From the NCBI GenBank assembly GCA_022393335.1, contig JAJEKB010021049.1:237207-301206 (forward strand): 64,000 nucleotides of DNA. Reading direction: 5' to 3'. Position 1 is the first letter of the stretch; every line of letters starts with the position of its first letter. Under the pieces are notes generated by a model, which ran no database searches, had not been told where the DNA came from, and worked only from the letters and a program-made list of their open reading frames with translations. Origin of the DNA: Macrotrachela quadricornifera (lineage: Eukaryota; Rotifera; Eurotatoria; Philodinida; Philodinidae). A program made the position numbers and the translations under genes. Below are positions 1-13,300 of the stretch, piece after piece.

Positions 1-339
1 GAGACGGATATTAAACAACAAAATGGGATTATTTTTTGTCGTATCGACCAAAAGAAAGCAGCTGAACAGGCTGGTATTGTCGGTGAACTGGATGACAATC
101 AATTAATTATATTTGGGAATCCCAAGGTTGGTACGCAATTAATGGTGGCAAATGGATTTGTCTCTATTGAGTTACCATTACGTGCATCATGTTGGAGACA
201 AAACGGTATTGTGTATTTGAGTATTACAAATCCAAATGCATTAGAAATACCATACAATTTAAGCTCAAAAAGGGAAGTGCTTCAAAAGATGAGTGACAAT
301 GTTATTCAAATGATTGACAAAGTTAGTTATAATACTTGA
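1..339 (+). CDS. DUF302 domain protein, 3' part (5' end outside window)
   Basis: Frame 1 is open from the first base to the TGA at 337-339 and gives 112 residues. The segment FGNPKVGTQLM (about residues 39-49) followed by SIELPLRASCW (about 56-66) is the core pattern of DUF302 (PF03625), where a GNP..GT.LM stretch precedes a (L/I).LPL.A..W strand. The ORF runs through both motifs, so the whole C-terminal half of the domain is present. The biochemical role of DUF302 is not established. The family is mostly bacterial and archaeal, so in this intron-bearing genome the gene is probably of foreign origin (inference). An internal ATG at 142 would start inside the domain and is not a credible start. 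The start codon and any upstream exons lie outside the window. Codon use is AT-rich like its surroundings, which suggests an old acquisition. A poly(A) signal follows 11 bases after the stop. Confidence 0.85.
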   Translation, partial: ETDIKQQNGIIFCRIDQKKAAEQAGIVGELDDNQLIIFGNPKVGTQLMVANGFVSIELPLRASCWRQNGIVYLSITNPNALEIPYNLSSKREVLQKMSDNVIQMIDKVSYNT

Positions 340-350
340 CTCTTTTCTAG

Positions 351-356
351 AATAAA
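351..356 (+). promoter_or_regulatory. Poly(A) signal of the DUF302 gene
   Basis: A canonical AATAAA lies 11 bases after the DUF302 stop codon. It implies a very short 3' UTR and supports the view that this is a eukaryotic transcription unit rather than bacterial contamination. Confidence 0.55.
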
Positions 357-2264
357 AATAATGTACTAAACTTCAGTACTGTCATTCGATATGATCGTAT
401 CTTAGAGAGTTTTGGACTGTGTTTTGCCACAGAACTACCACAACTTAGTGGTTATGATGTTCATCATGCATATGAAAAATATTGTATTCTAACCGCGGCT
501 TTATCCTACCATGAATTAACTCTAGGCAAGTTATTCACAGTTAGTGTATCGAATCACATGTCTGTTAGAATACTTACCACTTTGTGATATATATATATGT
601 ATGCTGCTCCAACTCATCATTGTGGTATATTTCCTAGATACAGTAGCTATCAGAGTTTCAACCGATGAAATTTTTCGTCTGGCTGGTATAAGTCTAAAAT
701 GTCAGACCAAACCGAACTGATTGATATACTGGCATGAGTCAATATTAGTTCTTCTGATCCTATAATCACCATAACAATACCTAAGTTAGTCGTACTCAAT
801 TCTCTGCCATTACAGTCATGACATAGGAGCTCTTTTTAGTGCTTTTTACCATTTCCTTCAATAGATTTGTAGCCTTTTGACATTTATTAATGAGCAAAAG
901 ATTTTGTAAAAAGTCAGTGGCACTAAAAATTGAACGTACAACTGACGAATGAACTCCATTGCATAAGATGTACATAACTACCCAATTTATTGAGTTGCAT
1001 TTTTTATCAAAATATAGCTTACCGCTTTATGGTCGCTTTCCGTCCAAATCATTCCTATCTGTCACTTACCACATGTGGTTATATATTGAAAAAGATAAAA
1101 TCGTAAAGTTCATGTCTCAAAATTGAGCCTACACATCATACAAAAATATACATAAGTTTTGCAATGAGAAACTGTACTTCTTGTGACTTTCAATCAGAAT
1201 CACGTTTGAAGGGTGACTCAAAATTTCTCCAACGATTGGCAAAATCCAAATAGATATAATGGTAAAAGTGAAGTGAACATTAACCAATATTAGCAAAGTC
1301 AACTCGCACAGTTCACAAAGAAAACACTCAGATATGATATTATCACGTAGAAGCAAATATAATGCAAATATGAAAGTTGAAAGTAAAGTAACGAATGATA
1401 CACACTCTAGGTCAAAAAATGCAGAAGGACAAGACCATAAAGCACGTTTTGAAAATAAAACAACAAAAGGACACAAGCTGAAAAAAGGCTAACAACAGTC
1501 TAAGCATAAACACAACGGTAGGAATAGTTACTAGTTGATGCTACTTTCTTTATCAAAATTTTCATGTTATTCTACTAAAGAGTGATAATTATAATTGTGT
1601 AGATAGTGAATCAGTCGTTGTTTGAGCAGTTGGGTGGATTGTCTCATCACCTATCTGGAGTAGACACATTGTAATACATGTTGTGATAAGTATTGATCAA
1701 GCTACAAAATATCGGAATAGAACAAATACTGACAGTGGACGTTGAATCATTTAATCATTCGTCAAACGTTACGAGATGTTCGTGTAATTGAAAAGACCAT
1801 ATAAGAAATGGGATGAGAATTGGTAAGAGACCATATTATGTATTAATATTCTCTGATCCAATGGTTGCGAATGAAGCGAGATTATGCCAGTATTGGTGAG
1901 GTTCCTGTTACCTGTTTCAAAGACGTTTTAACTGTAAAAGCAAATAAAACGTTGTTGAAACATTATTCAAAATGCTGTTCTTGTTCGAAATCACAAAATA
2001 CACAGTTCTTTGTTCAAAAATTTAAGTATATTTTTGTATGATGTGTAAGATCAATTGTGAGCCAAATTGAACAACACAATTTTACTTCTTTCAATATATA
2101 ATCACATAAGGTAGTTCACAGATCGGGATGATGGGTTACTGGAATTTTGCCAAATGGTACTTTCACCAATTGACGAAAGTACAGTGGAGTTTGTCAGCCG
2201 TCACAAAATAATATGAATACAGGGTATATGTAAGAGCTAAAGCTGTTATTGTTAGAATATATAG
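357..2264. other. AT-rich intergenic DNA, nothing recognised
   Basis: Both strands are broken by stops. The longest frame (1129-1476, minus) has no recognisable motif. No TIR element or tandem repeat stands out. Confidence 0.5.
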
Positions 2265-3632
2265 TACTAGCAGTAGTACCCGGCGCTGCTCGGGAAATCT
2301 CCATGCTGAAAACTTAGCATGTCCGAAAACGACAGAAGACATATAGAGACCTTACTTGTGACCTTTTCATCTATTATTACTGCATGTTCCGCCGTGCATA
2401 CACTTACGATCATTCTTAAGTCAGATAATTCAGCGAATAGTGTGCGCTGTGAGTGTTTTTTGACTTAACTCATGCCTATTGCCAAACTTTATACTAACAT
2501 CCTCACCCTCAAAAAGTGACAGTAAGAGACGGATATTCTAACAATGGCAGCGGATGCTCTGAAGTTTCTGAACGATACGTAAAAATTGGAACGTATCATA
2601 ATCTGTGTGAAATTTCACCCAAATCCTCCCGCCAGTTATCCTTACCCCCTCTCGATTCTTCTCGGCACCTAAGAGTACGTTATGAAAAGCTTTGCACCGC
2701 TAGCTCGTGCGGTGTCCAAATGTATAAGAAGCAAAGAAGAGGCACAATTTCTTCTTTACATATATAGATTATGAATTATGAGAAATTGAATTTTATCTCA
2801 CGTGTTGCCTGCTTCATTCGATAGATATTTTCATTCATAAAGTTGTTCTTCATTTTACACATTCTGTCAGGCATTTTTGAGTATCCTAAAATGTCCTGTG
2901 TGCAACGACAAAAAGCGTAGATTTTTAAATATTTGCCTTCTTGAATTATTGAGGAAATAATCATATGCACAAATTCCCTGGAAGAGACATTTACTGTAGC
3001 AAATCTAACAATAGGAGCAAGCAAACACTCTTCAAATGAAAATTTTGGGTCGAAAACTACCCTATGACTTTCCTCTGGTTCAATGGGTTTACTGTGCAAA
3101 ATTTCTTTGCATTTGCCTGTAACGTTTCCAAATGAATAGCAAACAGATGGACATTTTTCTTTATATGTATGGATTAGACATCTTCAGTTTTCACATTTAG
3201 ACCAAAGAATTACCAATACAAAATGATTAATTTTAGAATCATAACAAATTCGCTAAATTTTCGGAAAATTAACGTAGATTTCATCGGGATATGGCTTGCA
3301 TCAAATTTTACCCAGACACTTCTTCCCTACTCCTATTAATGGTGACAGCACCCTCCAAAACTACGTCTGAACTCAGGAAAGCACCGTTGAAAATTTGGTA
3401 AGGTTAGCTATTACAGCACATCTGGGTGAGATTTCACCCACACCCTCACCCACCCCACACCCAGATGATCATGCCAAACCCTCGTCGACCTTCCTCGGGA
3501 CCTAGGGAAGTACTGTGGAAACTTTGGTGATGCTATATTTTACCGGGATTGTCTTTAAGCGAACAGACAGACAAACAAACAAACAAACAAAGAAAGAAAT
3601 AGACAAACATTTTTCTTTATATATATAGATAG
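2265..3632 (+). repeat. Retroposon-like repeats, two to three nested 3' ends
   Basis: The head near 2276 reads AGTACCCGGCGCTGCTCGGG, a GC-rich box unlike the flanks. Three similar 3' ends follow: near 2745-2770 (TTCTTTACATATATAGAT), 3138-3175 (TTTTTCTTTATATGTATGGA) and 3567-3632. The last has an (ACAA)n run at 3569-3592 and ends CTTTATATATATAGAT. Related CCCTCTCGATTCTTCTCGG and CCTCGTCGACCTTCCTCGG boxes occur near 2648 and 3480. This looks like non-LTR or SINE-type copies inserted next to one another. No reverse transcriptase is visible and the family assignment is a guess. Confidence 0.45.
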
Positions 3633-3798
3633 ATAGCTTACATTTATCAATATCGTCGATGCGCAATTTTAATTCACATTTAATTCACACTTAAATTGGC
3701 GAAAGTCTATTATACTTTGGCAAACTGGCGAAACTTCATGAGCCTTTTGGCAAAATTCCGAAATCCCACGATGATTCAAGCGAAAATGTCTACGATCA

Positions 3799-5215
3799 CT
3801 AACGAGGAAATATGACTAGGTGCGCCCTCCGATTTCAATCAATTTTTGTCCACAGATACTCCATAGTGCCCTCGTCAAGACTCTAAAAGGGTTCGGGTTC
3901 CTATTGAGATATGACCAACTTACCAGATTTTCAATATGTCTATTTCCAAAAGATCCCTGTGAGGGAGCTCAGGGACGAAAAAATCGTATTTTTGAGTTTT
4001 GATCTAAAAGCCTGAACATACAAAAATCTCAACTAGACTAATGCTCATTTAGAAAAAGAAGGCGAGTGGATATTTTTTGAATAACTTTCGATAGAGACAA
4101 GATAGAGAGCTGCGATTTTCATCATTAGAAAGAGGAGATGAAGGCGCATCGAAACCTACATAGAAAGATCTCTCTAAGTACTTGCCAAAGGCTGTTATAT
4201 AAAACTCTTAGAAAAACAGTATGTCTCGCATAAACGTCACATTAATTCGTTCGTTTTCGGGAATGTTCTAGAATCCTCAGATCAAGAACTACAAAACTGT
4301 GTGAAGATTTAATTCATGACTACTGCTAATTAGATATTTCACTCGTTAAAAAACACCTTTCTACCTCATTTTTCGTGTAAAAAAATCGAAATTTTTGAAG
4401 TATTTTAATTAAAAATCGTATTTTTTGGCGCGTGAGAAAATGGCAGGTTCTTCATAATATCTGACTATCAGTCTTTGAAAAGTGGTTAGAGAAATCTTTC
4501 CATACATGTTTCGGTGCGTCTTCATCTCCTCTTTCTAATGGTGAAAATCGCAGCTCTTCATCTTGTTCATATCGAAAGTTACTCAAAAAAAATCTACTCG
4601 TCTTCTTTTTCTAAATGAGCATTAGCTTGTGTAAAAAAATTTAGAAGTTTTGAACAAAGTCCAAGGAGAAAACAGTAGATATGAAGTACATCGAAGTACT
4701 TAAAATTTGTATGGGAGTACTTTGAAAGGTACTTTGAAATTACAGAAAAATACTTTAAAGTAGCTCAAAGTGCGTCGAAATAGTGTAAATTACCTTCAAG
4801 TACCAAGTCTGCCGTTTTTCTCTTGACAAAGTCTCATCAAGATATAGAATTTTCAAATTTTAAGTCTTTCTCTATAGATACTGTATTTAAGATACGTTTT
4901 TTGAAAGCTTCGTATCTCGGCGGAACTTTGTTCAAAATTTTTAAATTTTTTTACACAAGCTAGTCTAGTTGAGATCTTTGTATGCCCGGGGTTTCAGATC
5001 AAAATTCAAAAATACTATTTTTTCGTCCCTGGGGTTCCCCTACGGGGATCTTTTGGAAATAGACATATTGGAAATCTGATACGTTCGCCATTTCTCAGTA
5101 GGAACCCGAACTCCTTTAGGGTTTTGACTAGGACACTATGAAGTATCTGTGAACAGAAATTCATTGAAATCGGAGGGGTTCACCGGGTGATGTTCCTTCG
5201 TAAGTTGTATTTTAA
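3799..5215. repeat. Large foldback repeat with long imperfect arms
   Basis: The left arm (about 3799-4195) matches the reverse complement of the right arm (about 4470-5215) over its length. Examples are GATTTCAAT / ATTGAAATC near 3832 and 5164, and the AAAGAGGAGATGAAG / CTTCATCTCCTCTTT pair near 4129 and 4521. The loop is about 270 bp. The right arm is longer because a 336-bp MITE sits in it. Short sequences like this arm (ATGGTGAAAATCGCA) recur near 4539 and 50534, so it is a dispersed family. No coding capacity is seen. Confidence 0.75.
4625..4960. mobile_element. Nested 336-bp MITE with TA target duplication
   Basis: The ends are inverted: GCTTGTGTAAAAAAATTTA at 4625 and AAATTTTTTTACACAAGC ending at 4960. 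TA flanks both sides (4623-4624 and 4961-4962). The opposite arm of the host foldback keeps the uninterrupted site (reverse complement GCATTAGTCTAG, TA at 4039-4040), which defines the insertion exactly. TA duplication is typical of Tc1/mariner-type transposition. The interior is rich in AAGTAC-like repeats and encodes nothing. Confidence 0.85.
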
Positions 5216-8200
5216 CGGAAACTGTAGCTCAAAAAGTTGAGTGATTATAGACATCTTACGCACGAAAGTTAGTTTCAGTAACTTAGTTTTCCATAGCAAA
5301 TCTAAATATCGGATGTATCAAAAGTTTTTCTGAGTTTTTCTTTTGCATGTATCTTTGTGCAAAAACATAGTGGAAGACTGATTCTTTTCTCAAAAGTGCA
5401 TCATGTTATACTCTATCCGAACTACCAAACCAAATTTTTATAGATCTTATTGAAGTTTTAATAGATCACTAAAGATCTACATATACATTACCTACAAGTA
5501 CAAAAAGTACAAAGCATTTCTGAAACTGCTCGTGTTCTATCAGTAGTCAGTGATTATTTCTATTTGACGTTTTGTCACATTTCGAATTCAACATAATATC
5601 CTTTTATACTGTTTTAGTCAGCATTCTTCTTAGCTCATAGTTTTTATAATTTCGCCCTATATAGAATCTGAGAATGCGTTCATTGGAAAACTATTTAACA
5701 ACGCCATTGCTTTTTAAATAACATTCCTAAAAAAGCACCTTAGAAAGTTGTGCCCTGAAAAATAGACAGATATCACAAACCTTTTACATTTAAATCTAGA
5801 ATAGATAATAACCTTTGTCTCTTGAGAGGTCATAATACTTCCGCTATTTTCAAATATTGCACTTAACAGGACAGCAATAGATATATCCACTTTCAGTGAC
5901 CTATTATAATTTCAATAAGACCTATGGAGATTCGATTTTGCAATTCTGACAGAGTATGAAAAGGTGCGTCTTTTGAATAAAGAAAATTAGTCTTCTACTA
6001 TGTTTCTGAACGAGGACGTATACAAGACAAAAAAATCGCAAAACTTTCTTCACATTCGGTATATCAGAAGAGTTGTCACATATCCAGGAAATTGGGAGTG
6101 GCAGAGATACAAAGGAGGACGAAGGATATACATTATTGCCTATTAGCTTTTAATACACTATTCAATTATGACATGTGTGCGAAATGTTGCACCTCCCGCA
6201 GACCTATATCTCATTATCTTCTGATGGAATCTTTTTTGACGTTTACAATACGATCCTTGGAGAGATATATGCAACTTCACCCTTACGCAGAGAGGCACGA
6301 TATCATTATAAGATATTCTGTATCTCGCGTTAGAGGTACATATTTCGCATCCTTCTTTACATCTCCAGCATCCTCGATTTCCTAGATAGGTGGTATTACA
6401 GAAAAAGTTTAGATGACAGAATTAAGTCCTATCTGTCTTCCTTTGTTTCAGTTTGCGATGGTCGACAATAGTGGCAATACTTTGGCCTTATGCATCCATT
6501 TATGCATGCTTTCTGTTTTATTTCCATTTGCTATTATCTATTATAATGAACATTACTAGTATTGATCAATAGAACCCTTGTGGTAGGCGTGTACTGTGAA
6601 AATCTTGAACCACATTGTTTCAAATAAAGCTTTTGCAATAATATAACCTACGAATAGGAGATGCATCCATATCTCATTAGTTTTTTTTTCATAATGAATT
6701 CAATATGAATTAGAGTTGGAAGTGATTGGGTGAGTTTCATTTTATTGCTACAGAAGTTGAATTTTTCGTTGTTTATACGTCACAATCGATTTCTTGGCGC
6801 ATTTCATACCTGTCAGCTTTGGCATGAATAAAAGCCTCAATAACTATGTGTGAATTCTGATGGTGTCTGTATATTGGTCAGTAGTAATCAGACACCAAAA
6901 GGAGTCAGAGAAAATCGCGGCTAGACTCGACTTGAAAAGAATCTGTTTATTACACTCAATTTTTCTTCTTTTTCATAACCTGCTATCACAACTACAGCGA
7001 TCATGTGATGCAAGTCGTCTGTCTTACAAGCTACACAGTGCTCGAATTTTTTCAAAAGTTGAATTGATAAACTTTTGTGAAGTTCGGTAATTGACTATTT
7101 GTTTTCCGTTATGTACATCAATGATAGATTTTCTCACAAATTAAGCTGTACCTACAGCCATCAGATGTAAAAACCGTTAGAATAGATTGAGACTGTGTTT
7201 GGATAAATACAAAAGACAGATACGTAGCAACTGAAGATGATATTAAATGACCATCGAAGAAGCTTGTGCATTGATTTCAAAAAAAAAACATTTGAGAATA
7301 CAAACAGGACAAAACGTCGATATGAGTCAATAAAAAAAGTGTAAATTTCTAGTCGGCTCACTTTCAACTATAAAAATCAATTAGAATGTTTCGTCAACCT
7401 CTTGCTCGCATCATCCGAGAAGAAAAACATTGTTTGCAACATTTGAAGAATCGAATAGTGTATGATTGGCACGACTCAAATCGGGTCGAGTGAAGTTGTC
7501 GAGCATCAGGTTTCGATGTTTCGAGCTCTGGTAGAAATACTATTACTATTTGTTTATTGATGCACTGACATCCTGACAGTGATTTCACTGACAACGTCGA
7601 TAGACAACAAACTACTACCATGCTACTATTCAATTTCCAGCTATAAAATACATACACAGCACATGTATAGCTTATTGAACCTATATTTCAGCTAATCGTT
7701 AAAATCTCTTTCTGATTCTATACTTCATACAGACAGTATATATTGCTGATAATCCAACCAAAAATTTTTAAGATTTTTTAACTACACTTTTTTGACTATG
7801 TCGGTACTCTGCTCTCCCCTCCTCCATAGTGGACAGCTGGGCGACAATGTTGGTATTCGAAATTTAAGCACCTATCATAGCCACTATGGAATACTCATAG
7901 CTCTTTAGGGCTTATATAATACACGTGAGATCGACTCAAAAGTGAATTGGCACCTGAAATTTGTTTCTAATCCCTATTCTCTGCCCATTGTACCTCCTGT
8001 GGCGAATTACAGATGGAAGTCAAAATTCAATCGCGAGCTGTCGTAAAATCAACTTTTGAAATATCACTAGTACTAGTTCTTAACTTGATCTTAACACAAA
8101 AAACCGAAATATTTCAATAGTCACAAAAGAGCATTATCTTCCCTTTCCCTTTTAGAATATTTTTAGTGGTTCAAAATGCTGTCACCTTTACTAACTGAAA

Positions 8201-10344
8201 GATCTTATTAAGACTAGAATTCTTATATAACTATATGCATCAAAGCCTTCTCTATGCTATTAAGACAACTACTTGTCGATATCTTTTAGTATTGTTGAAA
8301 AAGCATAGTCGTTGTACGATGGACCTGAAAAGTTTAAATTCGCTAGAAAAAGAAGCAGGCAATGGTTTTATTAGCATCGTGTTTTCGTTTGATTTTCGTT
8401 GTTCAGTTTAGTTGAATCATATATTGACTAAAGGTCATGAGCACTCGAACATTCTATTGTCCAATTCAAAGTGCGTTGGTTAGATTTTAAGTCCCATCAA
8501 ACACTAGCTTTAATGTGTACTAAATGATAAGTGAGCCGTTGGCAGTATTTAACAACATGCATCTGCGTTTGAAGAAGAATGAATGAATGTGAAGTGTATT
8601 TTCATAGTAGAATTATTCATTTAAAATAGTATCTTGGTTTTACAAAATTAAATATTTACATGGATCATTGCAGACGTTTTTTCATAAGTCATTTTTGTAA
8701 GAATGCTTTTGACTAAGACAGTGATCGAAAATCTTCTATGAAAACAGATTTCTGCGACTAGCCATTATCAATCTGTCGGTATTTTTGCGTTGTGATTAAT
8801 TGTAGATCAGTTTTGTCTCTAAAACTTATGATTATTGTACTATTTTGGAATAATAATGATAGAACCATTATTCATTGCTGCTTATATTGTCGGATGCACA
8901 ATTAGATTGGTCTTTTCGAAAGCTTTCCAGAAAATGCTCACAAAACTCAAAACAAAACGATGCTTCGATTATCAAACATTGGATAGAGCACTTATTATAT
9001 ATAACTTTTACATCATTTTAAAAAATCGCAAATTTTCAAATTAGCAGCTGATGAATTTATGCTTGAGGAACCTTCTATATGTTCCTATGTAGCATGAGAG
9101 TCATTTTTATTTATCACATAAACAGTGTCGATTGTTTCTTTTTTGTGAGCAGTAGGTTGAAGACCGCTGGAAGTGGCATTATCGTCTATACGGCTAACTC
9201 CTCTGTGGAAATTCATATAAGTCATTGAGAATTGTACAATCTGAAAGTACTTCATCCTCGTCATACTTGAATCAGATGGACTTTGCTTTCCTACTATATT
9301 AAACTAATTTTCAATCATATAAGATCAAGATTCGAAATTGTTTGCATGAAAGTACAAAGGTCACTTTGGAAATAATGTGTGACTGATCTCAGACAAATGA
9401 AAAAGTGTAACGATGCATAAGACTTAAAAGACTGAAGTTTTGCAGATGTTGCTAAATATGTCTGAGCATTATAATAGAATAATTACAATCAGTTTAATAT
9501 GCTTAAGGAAAATGGGCGAAAAATAGCTTTAGCGTTATCTATGTATATATTTTTAATCAAAAAAAATAATTGAGTCGGTTTATGTGTATGTCAAGTCAAT
9601 ACTCCAACTTGTTTTTCGGCAATAAATCATCTCTAGTTTTATCTCAAAAATCCGTCAACACAATTAATTTTTTTTAAGTATTTGATTATTGAAAAACAAT
9701 TTGTATACATGTCAAGAGTTACAATAAGACAAAAGGATAGGCTTTAAACAATAAGATAAATGAATGAATTAAATTTAACTTTTGACAGATTCGTAAAGAA
9801 GGTCGCAGGTGATATCTTTGTGGAGAGACAATTTTTACGTAGATTTGAAAAATATAAAAGTCGATTCAATTATTTGTGCTAATCACAACTAAACTATTAG
9901 CTTGAACGCAAATACAAATTATTCATCCGTTCAAAATCCATCAAATATCAGCAAAAACTTAATTAATCATGTATTGAGAATATGGTTCTTTTTCATTTTC
10001 AAGTAAATATTATATTGGGTGCGCTCATACGCAAAGCTTTGAAGATGTCACTGTAACAAAATATCAAAATAGAAACGCGTCTCGTTTCTAAGAGTTTTTT
10101 GTGTTCCCTCATATTCTGTGTAACATCCTAAATATACTGGCACCCTGAAATAATGAAATACATCAACTGAAGAATGAAAAATATTTTAGATATCATCGTC
10201 TAAGTTTTCGACGGCAAAAGATACAGTAATGTGCTGTTAAATGTCATGTATATTTTTTTCGGTAAAAAAAAAGAAAAGATGAAGAAAACTCTTGAAATTA
10301 ATTTACTTTGAAATAAAAATAGAATGATAGCAAAAAAGCATTGT
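5216..10344. other. Five-kilobase AT-rich intergenic stretch
   Basis: Only short frames occur here, the longest being 6092-6385 plus (97 codons), 7394-7657 minus (87) and 8835-9044 plus (69). None shows a recognisable domain, and none has codon or splice context that argues for a gene. No TIR element was identified. Confidence 0.5.
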
Positions 10345-10350
10345 TTTATT
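10345..10350 (-). promoter_or_regulatory. Poly(A) signal of the MFS gene
   Basis: TTTATT on the plus strand is AATAAA on the minus strand, about 45 bases beyond the MFS stop codon at 10394-10396. Confidence 0.4.
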
Positions 10351-10393
10351 AATATGTCATCAATCATATAACTTCTGGAATGAATTCTATAAT

Positions 10394-13300
10394 TTACGCT
10401 GGAATTTCTACGTCTACGTCTACGTCTACGTCTACGTCATTAACATTTATTTCTACTCGTACATCTTTGGTTTTATAAAATACGAATGCTGTGTCGATCG
10501 CCAATATTAAGATAGCTACAACTAGATAAAAGGTTATCACTCTTCCGGTCAAAACCATCCAGCCAAAATATTGTACTGCAAATGCTGATGAAAAGAACGA
10601 TAGCGATATACTGGACATAACAATTGCTTCATATAGTGAATGTGTTTTTGTTTTTTCTTCATGTCGATGTGAGTGTGTTAATAATGCTGATGCTGCCACA
10701 TAGCCAAAATTCCATCCGACACCGACAATAATTAAACCCAGATTAAAATGGCTAATTTTAAAGCCACGCTGAAAGAGTAATGCTCCAAGCAATTGTGTCA
10801 ATAACCCAGTAAGCATAACCAGTCGACTGCCAAACCAATTACATAGAGTTCCAGTAAAAAATGATGGTACAAACATTCCCAATAGATGGTATTCAACAGC
10901 TGTAGTTGCTTGAGCAAAATTGTGTCCGACAGCAGTCATTGCCAATGGTGCAGACGACATCTGAACGGCCATTGCTGACCATGAAACAAAGCCACCAAGA
11001 GCGGCAATCAGAAATGTTCGTTGTCTAGCTATTACAAATATGGAACGACCAGTTTTGTTATGACTATTATTTGTAACCTTTGATGAGGAAGTCGATACTA
11101 ATGCGTAGTCTTCTTTTTTAACATCTTGAAATCGAATGATTGTCATAGAGAACAGAAGTAGTGTACATTCACATAAGGTTGTTAAATATGCGCCACTATA
11201 TGGTTTTGGTAGTGCATTTACAGTATGTTTGGCTATCTCTGGTCTATAACAACACACAAATAAAACATATTGTTACTTTCTAGGTAGCAAAAATAGCTTT
11301 CATAATAAAGTTTCATATCAAGTAGCATAAGCATAATCTTCATTTCATGGGGTTCATTAATATAACGGGTGAGTCAAAATGAATGGCGCTCTCAGTATTT
11401 TTCATGTAACTTATTCATTTTTCAGTGTTTAAGAAAAAAAATTTTTTACCAAAAGATTCGTCGTGAAATTCTGTACTAAACGTATATATTTTTATTATCT
11501 TAAATAATCTCCATTATTTTGAGACATGCGATACAACCAGATGGTTCAAGAATTGCAACTTCCAAACATAACATTTTTTCCATTTTTTTTTACTGCACAT
11601 TTTAACTCTTCGACTATGCTACCTTTGAAATTACTGTATTCAAGAAAACAAAATATACCACAAGACGCAGCGTGAAAAGTTCTACAAACTACCAACTAAA
11701 GTTTATTTTAATAGTGTACTTTTTGTTTTCAAAACAGAAAGATTTTGTGAGATTAGTCTTTTTCCGTTATGAAAAGCTGGTCGCACACAGTTTGGAGCAT
11801 CTTTGAGCATAAAAAGTACAGAAATAAAATAAATCGTTCTTTATAAACTGTAGACCTTTTCACGCTGCATCATATGGTATACTTTGTTTTTTTTTAGAGA
11901 ATCCTATTAGTTGATCAAAAGATAAAATAAGGAAATGAAATTGTCGTTCGTGTAAAAAAAATTATTTTCTCACAATAGCAAATTTAACCACGCAAAAGTT
12001 TTATTTTACTTGAAGACAAAAAGTACACTATTAAAATAACCTTTACTTGGTAGTTTGTAGAGCTTCTCACGCTGCATCTTGTGCTATATTTTGTTTTCTT
12101 GAATACAGTGATATTCAAAGAAACAATAACAGAAGAAATAAGTTCTAAAAAATGTTGTGTTTGAAAGTTGCAATTCTTGGACCAACCGGTTGTATCGCAT
12201 GTCTCAAAATAATGGAGATTATTTAAGATAATAAAAATATATACGTTTTGTAGAGAATTTCACGACGAATCTTTTGGTAAAAAAACTTTTTTCTTAAACA
12301 CTGAAAAATGAATGAGTTACATGAAAAATACTGAGAGCGCCATTCATTTTGACTCACCCGTTATTATAATATCGTTGTATTTGTGATATATAATTTATAA
12401 TGGTATACAAACTCTAACACTTTTTTTCTCAATCATAGATATAGTATAAAATACTGCTTCATCACTCAAACGTAGTTTGAAAGAGAGTTAGCATAGTGTT
12501 TATTCCATCATACTTTTTTTCTTCGTTTGTTCTACACATCAGGCATGATAGTTTGTTGTGCTATTTTTGATGAATGATCTGTACGATATACGTGATAAAA
12601 CAAGATGGTTAGAATATCTGACATTTAACTATAGTCTGTGTAAATTATACATAGGGAAGCTATTAATAAGATTTTTGTGAGATTAAAATATGAAATATGA
12701 AATAACCTTTCAGCCTGCCCACTGGTAATGCAATCTTCATTTTTTGACCTTCGAATTGACATAACTCATTAAAATAATGTGACAAACAGCTGGAATTTAT
12801 ACTTGAGTTAGATAAATAGAAGTTGTACTTCTCCAAAAGTTTTCATTTCATTTTCTAAAACTGTGACGATTCTGCAAGGATGGAAAGTGGTGATAATGCA
12901 CGCTTTCAAAAGGACTCTTCAATGAGAGTGAACCTAAAGAAATTTATAATCTTGGCGAATTACTTGTCCGAAAGAAAATGTTTTTATTTTCGTATGAAAC
13001 TAAGACTTTAGATCATGTAATCATAAAATTCTTTTTTTCGAAGTTTGTTTTCACAGGCAATCATTATCACATCATTACGGTAGCGCACCCATCGTTTTTT
13101 AGGTATTGTCAAGAAATCCGGAAAAAATAAATCCGGAAAAGAAAATCCGGAAAAATAAATCCGGAAAGAAATGAATCCGGAAAAAGATAAATCTGGAAAA
13201 AAATAAATCTGGAAAATAAAAATCTGGAAAACGAAAAATCCGGAAAAGGAAAAATCTGGAGAAAGACAAATCAGGAAAAATTTATTCGAAGTTTATTAAT

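Noticed and set aside
1129..1476. 115-codon minus-strand hydrophobic frame
   Set aside because: AT-rich chance frame rich in Leu/Ile/Phe; no motif, splice or poly(A) context.
6092..6385. 97-codon plus-strand frame
   Set aside because: No recognisable domain, no neighbouring exon and no support beyond length.
11244..11257. ATG at 11257 as the start of a separate 287-residue transporter
   Set aside because: The first codons are intron; the acceptor at 11245-11244 and the matching phase with the upstream exon show one two-exon gene.
13108..13283. Regular short repeats that might suggest a CRISPR array
   Set aside because: Units are 13-17 bp with no unique spacers, and they form the inverted ends of a transposon.
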